Shown: in pieces, positions 60,290-64,000 of the stretch
Layout: every line of letters begins with the position of its first letter
Position numbering within the stretch: position 1 is the first letter of the stretch
NCBI RefSeq assembly: GCF_039982735.1
Contig: NZ_JBDWXV010000017.1
Span: forward strand, 1 to 64,000
Source of the DNA: Saccharospirillum sp039982735
GTDB lineage: Bacteria > Pseudomonadota > Gammaproteobacteria > Pseudomonadales > Natronospirillaceae
DNA: 64,000 bases
Direction: 5' to 3'
Translations under genes and position numbers: made by a program
Notes under the pieces: generated by a model
The model's database searches: none
The model's input: only the letters and a program-made list of their open reading frames with translations
Told to the model about the DNA's origin: nothing

Positions 60290-61219
60290 TCAAGTCCCAT
60301 GGAAGTCCCACATTTCTGGTAGGAAGGTGGTTTGCATTTCGTGGATCAGCCATTTGCGGAAGGCGGCGACTTTGGGGCGCTTCAGGTAGCGTTCCGGGGC
60401 GACCAGGTAATAGGAAAAGGCCATGGGGAGCTCGAAAGGGAAAACCTTGATCAGCCGGCCGCTAATGATGTGGCTTTGCACCAGCGACTTGCGAGCCAGG
60501 CCGACGAAGCCGCCGGCCAGGGTGATGTCGATCAGCATGCGCGAATCTTCAATGGTCATGGCCACGTTAAACCCCTCCCAGAGATACCCCTGTTGTCGTA
60601 CCCAGCGGCCCCAGGGTTCTGGTTCGTAATCCAGATCTTCCACCAGGTCGACCGTGCGCAACCAGTCCAGTGTGGCGCCTTCAGGCGGCACCATGTCCGG
60701 TACGCAGACGGCCATTAAAGTGTCGTGCATCAGCCATTCAGACACCAGGCCCGGGTAACGGCCACTGCCAAAACGCAACGCAACATCGGTTTCACCATCG
60801 AAGGTATCGACCTTGTGAGTCGGGTTCAGCACCACCCGGTATTCGGGTTGTCGCTGGCGAAAGCTGCCCAGACGAGGCGCCAGCCAGGCGGACGCAAAAG
60901 AAGGAATGACCGAGACTTTCAACCGGTCCGGGTTTGGGTCGGCGCGTAAGCGGGAGACACCGGTGTTCAGGCTGGCAAACGCCTCCTGAACATAAGGCAA
61001 CAAGGCGTGGCCTTCGGGCGTCAGCCGGACTTCCCGGTTCAGGCGTTCGAACAGTTTAACGCCCAGGTGTTCTTCCAACGTCCGAATTTGGTGGCTCACA
61101 GCGGCCTGGGTGACGAACAGATCTTCCGCAGCAAGCTTGAAACTGAGGTGTTCAGCGGCCAGGGCAAAGCATCGCAGGGTATTTAACGGGGGCAAACGGG
61201 CCAGTTGGGAGTCGGACAT
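60290..61219 (-). CDS. GcvA-like LysR-type transcriptional regulator
   Basis: A 309-residue LysR regulator with a GcvA-type N-terminus (LPPLNTLRCFALAAEHLSFKLAAEDLFVTQAAVSHQIRTLEEHLGVKLF) and effector domain (SEWLMHDTLMAVCVPDM...YYLVAPERYLKRPKVAAFRKWL). E. coli GcvA controls glycine cleavage genes, but no gcv gene is here. The divergent neighbour is a DUF1127 protein, and the intergenic DNA carries three half-sites, so that is the most likely local target. Confidence 0.9.
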   Translation of the reverse strand: MSDSQLARLPPLNTLRCFALAAEHLSFKLAAEDLFVTQAAVSHQIRTLEEHLGVKLFERLNREVRLTPEGHALLPYVQEAFASLNTGVSRLRADPNPDRLKVSVIPSFASAWLAPRLGSFRQRQPEYRVVLNPTHKVDTFDGETDVALRFGSGRYPGLVSEWLMHDTLMAVCVPDMVPPEGATLDWLRTVDLVEDLDYEPEPWGRWVRQQGYLWEGFNVAMTIEDSRMLIDITLAGGFVGLARKSLVQSHIISGRLIKVFPFELPMAFSYYLVAPERYLKRPKVAAFRKWLIHEMQTTFLPEMWDFHGT

Positions 61220-61234
61220 GAGGAAGCACCGGGT

Positions 61235-61295
61235 GTTTCAGTTAACCTCAGCTTACTTGAAATGCAATTTATATCAATTGTGGCTTATCTGAAAC
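61235..61295. promoter_or_regulatory. Probable LysR operator with three half-sites
   Basis: GTTTCAGTTAA (61235-61245) is inverted relative to TTATCTGAAAC (61285-61295), matching at 10 of 11. A middle copy GCTTACTTGAAA (61251-61262) is a direct repeat of GCTTATCTGAAA (61283-61294), 32 bp apart. This is the layout expected for a LysR regulator and its divergent target. Confidence 0.55.
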
Positions 61296-61343
61296 TGCCC
61301 GACAATGCACTCATCATCCCACTGCCTGAACAGGAGGCGAATC

Positions 61344-61556
61344 ATGACTCAATATACGCTCAACACCCCTTTGGCCTGCTGTGAAATCAGCTCACCGGCT
61401 CCATTCGCACAGCGTTTGCTGGCGCAGTTCAAGCGCACCATTATGCGCTACAAGACGCGTCAGGATCTGGCCAGCCTGCCGGATTACCGCCTGCGTGACC
61501 TGGGGTTGACCCGCGATCAGGTCGTGCGTGAAATCATCAAGCCGATCTGGCGTTAA
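61344..61556 (+). CDS. DUF1127 small protein
   Basis: A 70-residue protein with the DUF1127 motif at the C-terminus (YKTRQDLASLPDYRLRDLGLTRDQVVREIIKPIW), in which the basic helix binds RNA in the studied alphaproteobacterial examples. AGGAGG precedes ATG 61344. It is divergent from the GcvA-like regulator. DUF1127 proteins influence RNA turnover and metabolism in other bacteria. A terminator follows directly. Confidence 0.88.
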   Translation: MTQYTLNTPLACCEISSPAPFAQRLLAQFKRTIMRYKTRQDLASLPDYRLRDLGLTRDQVVREIIKPIWR

Positions 61557-61575
61557 GCAGCACCCAACCTTCATC

Positions 61576-61598
61576 AGCCCCGCCGTCAGCGGGGCTTT
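61576..61598 (+). terminator. Terminator of the DUF1127 gene
   Basis: AGCCCCGC (61576-61583) pairs with GCGGGGCT (61589-61596) around a 5-base loop, ending in TTT. Confidence 0.7.
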
Positions 61599-61599
61599 C

Positions 61600-61634
61600 A
61601 AAAAGCCCGCGTCTTACTCAGCCGCGGGCTTTTT
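61600..61634. terminator. Shared bidirectional hairpin overlapping the helicase 3' end
   Basis: AAAGCCCGCG (61602-61611) pairs with CGCGGGCTTT (61623-61632), with A-runs on the left and T-runs on the right, so it can terminate in both directions. Its right arm codes for the last residues (KKPAAE) of the helicase. Confidence 0.65.
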
Positions 61635-62942
61635 GCGTTTCATCGGCTTGTAGCCGCCATCGCGGTCTTCGGTCGGGCCACTGGGCCGGCTTGGGCGTGG
61701 GCCGGATTTGGCAGGCTTTTTGGCCTTGGCTTTGTCTTTGCCCTTTGGCTTTTTCGGTTTCTTCTTGCCATAAGCTTTGCCAGAGGCTCGTACCTTGGCT
61801 GGCCCCTGGTAGGTACTGGTGAGACCCGGCATGGTGGTTTTACCAAAACCGGCACCCAGGTATTTGTGGATGCGGGCCATCAGGTCCCATTCGTTCGGGC
61901 CAATCAGGCTGACGGCTCTGCCCGGCTGGCCAGCCCGGCCGGTGCGGCCGACTCGATGCAGGTATTCATCGCCCTTGCGCGCCAGATCGAAATTCACCAC
62001 CAGTTCTACACTGGGCAAGTCGAGCCCACGAGCGGCGACATCGGTGGTGACCAGCACTTTGTATTTGCCGCTACGCATGCCACTGACCACGGCGTTGCGT
62101 TCTTCCTGAGTCAGGTTGCCGTGCAGAATGCCGCAGCGGCGGGTACCACTGAGCAGTAGCGAATGCAGCCGTTCAGCTTTGACGATGGTGTTGGTGAAAA
62201 TAATGACCTGCTGGTTGGGGTTTTCATCCAACAGGGCAAAGATCAACTTCTCTTTGAAGCGATCGTCATGCGCCAGCATGTATTGCTGGCGAATGTTATC
62301 GGGCACCGAGCGCGAGGCATGCAGCGAAATGGTCTCCGGCTGGTGCAGCAGCTTTTTGGCCATAGCTAAAACACCGCCATGCTCCAGCGTGGCTGAAAAC
62401 AGCAGCGTCTGGCGCGTCGGAGAGCAATGTTCGGTAATGGCGATGACATCATCCCGGAAGCCCATGTCGAGCATGCGGTCGGCTTCATCGAACACCAGGA
62501 ATTCGATGTCAGACAGTTCCAGGCTGCGCCGCTCCAGGTGCTCCTTCAACCGGCCCGGCGTGGCGATCAGAATGTCGGGCGTCTTGCGCAGTTCCGCAGC
62601 CTGTTCCTGAAACGACGCGCCGCCGGTGATGCTCAGGCTGGTCACGTTGATGGCACTGCCGAGCTGGCGACACACTTGCTGGATCTGACGGGCCAGCTCA
62701 CGGGTCGGTGCCAGTATCAGCGCCCGAATGCCGGTATTGGGCGACGAGCGACGATTGAACATAGACACCATGGGCAAGACAAACGCCACGGTTTTACCGC
62801 TGCCGGTCTGGGCGCTGACCATCAGGTCCTTGCCGTCCAGAATGCGCGGTATCACCGCTTCCTGTACGTCGGTGGCTTCGAGAATGCCGTGCTTGGTTAA
62901 CGCAGCGGAAAGCGGTGGGACGATGTCTAATTCATCAAACAC
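61614..62942 (-). CDS. DEAD-box RNA helicase (SrmB/RhlE-like)
   Basis: A 442-residue ATP-dependent RNA helicase. Motif I AQTGSGKT, Ia PTRELA, II DEAD in VFDEADRMLDMGF, III SAT, V ATDVAARGLDLP-type (VTTDVAARGLDLPS) and VI HRVGRTGR are all present. A lysine/proline-rich basic tail (KKKPKKPKGKDKAKAKKP) extends the C-terminus, as in RhlE and SrmB. Likely role in ribosome assembly or RNA decay. Its start is divergent from the YebE-like gene; its end shares a hairpin with the DUF1127 terminator. Confidence 0.95.
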   Translation of the reverse strand: MFDELDIVPPLSAALTKHGILEATDVQEAVIPRILDGKDLMVSAQTGSGKTVAFVLPMVSMFNRRSSPNTGIRALILAPTRELARQIQQVCRQLGSAINVTSLSITGGASFQEQAAELRKTPDILIATPGRLKEHLERRSLELSDIEFLVFDEADRMLDMGFRDDVIAITEHCSPTRQTLLFSATLEHGGVLAMAKKLLHQPETISLHASRSVPDNIRQQYMLAHDDRFKEKLIFALLDENPNQQVIIFTNTIVKAERLHSLLLSGTRRCGILHGNLTQEERNAVVSGMRSGKYKVLVTTDVAARGLDLPSVELVVNFDLARKGDEYLHRVGRTGRAGQPGRAVSLIGPNEWDLMARIHKYLGAGFGKTTMPGLTSTYQGPAKVRASGKAYGKKKPKKPKGKDKAKAKKPAKSGPRPSRPSGPTEDRDGGYKPMKRKKPAAE

Positions 62943-63095
62943 TGAATGGTTACCTTATTGATCGGACAGGCTGGGCGATACAAGCGCCACGGATTGGCAG
63001 CGAGTATAGCAGACCCGCACCCGCAAACGACTCCCCCCAAACGTGCCTACAGCGACACTGACTGTCAGGTAAAAGTTCCGTCAGATCGATTACCC

Positions 63096-63133
63096 GCTAT
63101 CGGTTTATCGGTAGGCTATCGTTTTATTGATAG
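63096..63133. promoter_or_regulatory. Tandem palindromic 19-mers upstream of the YebE-like gene
   Basis: GCTATCGGTTTATCGGTAG (63096-63114) is followed without gap by GCTATCGTTTTATTGATAG (63115-63133), identical at 16 of 19. Each is itself palindromic (CTATC...GATAG). They lie about 64 bp before the start codon and could be an operator pair. Confidence 0.5.
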
Positions 63134-63196
63134 ATTGTGGGCGAGTAATACCACAGCGAGCGCTGTGCCAAAGAACAGCAACCCAGAGGATGCACA

Positions 63197-63922
63197 ATGA
63201 ATACACGTGGCTTGATCGACCAGTTGCTTCAATCCGGTGGCAATCTGATGCAAAACCCCTCTGTCAGCCAGGCTAAAAATGTGGCGACTGACAAGGCTTC
63301 CCAGTTGTCAGGCCTGCTTGGGGGCAACGCTGGCGGCCTGCTTTCAGGGGCTGGCGGTGGCCTGCTTGCCGGTGGCGCGCTCGGGTTACTACTTGGCAAC
63401 AAGAAGCTGCGCAAAACCGGTGGTAAAGTGGCGGGCAACCTGGCCATGTATGGCGGCCTGGCGGCACTGGGCGCGGTGGCTTACAAGGCCTACAGCAACT
63501 ATCAGCAAAACCAGGCCAGTGCCCCGCAGGGTGAACCGCAAACCGTCGATCGTCTGCCCGATGCCCAGGCGGAACAGCACAGCAATGCCATTCTGCGAGC
63601 CGTGATAGGGGCCGCCAAGGCCGACGGTCACATCGACGACAAGGAGCGCGCCCTGATCGATGGTGAGTTCGAGAAACTGAGTGACGATGCCGAGATGACC
63701 CGGTGGCTCAACCAGGAATTGCAAAAGCCACTCGACCCCGCCGACGTAGCCCGGGCGGCCACAACACCGGAAATGGGCGCAGAGATGTACTTGGCAAGCC
63801 TGCTGGTAATTGATGACCAGAACTACATGGAAAAGGCGTATCTCGGCGAGCTGGCGCGGCAGTTAAAACTGGACCCGGCACTCGTTCAGGAGCTGGACAA
63901 CCAGGTCACCGGCATGGCGTGA
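63197..63922 (+). CDS. DUF533 (YebE-like) inner membrane protein with TerB-like domain
   Basis: A 241-residue protein with a Gly-rich hydrophobic segment (LLSGAGGGLLAGGALGLLLG at about 54-73; LAMYGGLAALGAVAYKAY) and a C-terminal TerB-like helical domain (ILRAVIGAAKADGHIDDKERALIDGEFEKLSDDAE) with an acidic metal-binding-like loop. It matches E. coli YebE, which is linked to envelope stress. AGAGG lies upstream of ATG 63197. A tandem operator-like repeat lies upstream. Confidence 0.88.
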   Translation: MNTRGLIDQLLQSGGNLMQNPSVSQAKNVATDKASQLSGLLGGNAGGLLSGAGGGLLAGGALGLLLGNKKLRKTGGKVAGNLAMYGGLAALGAVAYKAYSNYQQNQASAPQGEPQTVDRLPDAQAEQHSNAILRAVIGAAKADGHIDDKERALIDGEFEKLSDDAEMTRWLNQELQKPLDPADVARAATTPEMGAEMYLASLLVIDDQNYMEKAYLGELARQLKLDPALVQELDNQVTGMA

Positions 63923-63931
63923 CGGTCGGCG

Positions 63932-64000
63932 TCACGCCGACAGCCAGCCCACCACACCCCGTATCAACATGCTGGCCCCTGTGGCCAGCAGCACCATTAA
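63932..64000 (-). CDS. Partial: C-terminus of a possible membrane protein
   Basis: The minus-strand frame ending with TGA (63932-63934) reads LMVLLATGASMLIRGVVGWL and then SA, a hydrophobic stretch like a membrane C-terminus. It is cut by the window edge, so identity and start are unknown. Confidence 0.3.
   Translation of the reverse strand, partial: LMVLLATGASMLIRGVVGWLSA

Overview
The window looks like chromosomal DNA of a GC-rich marine gammaproteobacterium. Gene content and order resemble Pseudomonas and Oceanospirillales relatives, and a Saccharospirillum/Reinekea-like organism is my best guess. The taxonomy is inferred from protein resemblance only. Housekeeping blocks match known gammaproteobacterial neighbourhoods (djlA-lptD-surA-pdxA-ksgA-apaH; ilvI-ilvH; metE/metR; pssA-msrP-msrQ), and accessory DNA lies between them. 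Region 1 (1-311) is the start of a ribosomal RNA operon on the minus strand: two promoters and a boxA-type leader, with the rRNA genes beyond the left edge. Region 2 (312-3881) holds msrQ, msrP, pssA and the LysR regulator ilvY, all on the minus strand. Region 3 (4006-11431) is an eight-gene minus-strand cluster of unknown purpose: a small Omp85-like barrel, a second barrel, a LytS-type kinase with a LytTR regulator, a periplasmic helical protein, a LolCDE-like ABC ATPase and permease, and a LolA-like protein. Its two internal transcription units each start behind three 9-bp repeats with an exact 20-bp period, the expected form of LytTR binding sites. The cluster lies between ilvY and ilvC, which are normally adjacent and divergent. 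Region 4 (11685-21626) has ilvC (long, class II type), a cNMP-binding protein, an EAL/HDOD protein, ilvH, ilvI, metE and metR. Region 5 (21634-30856) has an M17 aminopeptidase, djlA and the lptD-surA-pdxA-ksgA-apaH operon. Region 6 (30857-48550) is accessory: a 1756-residue Rhs polymorphic toxin with an HNH-like tip and immunity gene, a decayed Rhs tip fragment, two genes broken by in-frame stops, a MATE exporter, a GNAT enzyme, flgP-flgT behind a flagellar sigma-28 promoter, and two TraF-like outer-membrane barrels around a lipoprotein. Region 7 (48551-64000) holds cca, folM, a tRNA-queuosine mannosyltransferase-like gene, ubiX, tesB, an AlkB-like oxygenase, an HD-GYP sensor, a DUF2058 protein, an M42-like peptidase, a GcvA-like regulator, a DUF1127 protein, a DEAD-box helicase and a YebE-like protein. 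A family of roughly 100-220 bp long-stem repeats occurs in four intergenic spaces (near 23.2, 48.4, 55.2 and 60.0 kb). I saw no tRNA gene, CRISPR array, intact transposase or prophage. The best candidate for an undescribed system is the LytTR-controlled envelope cluster at 4006-11431 with its paired repeat arrays.
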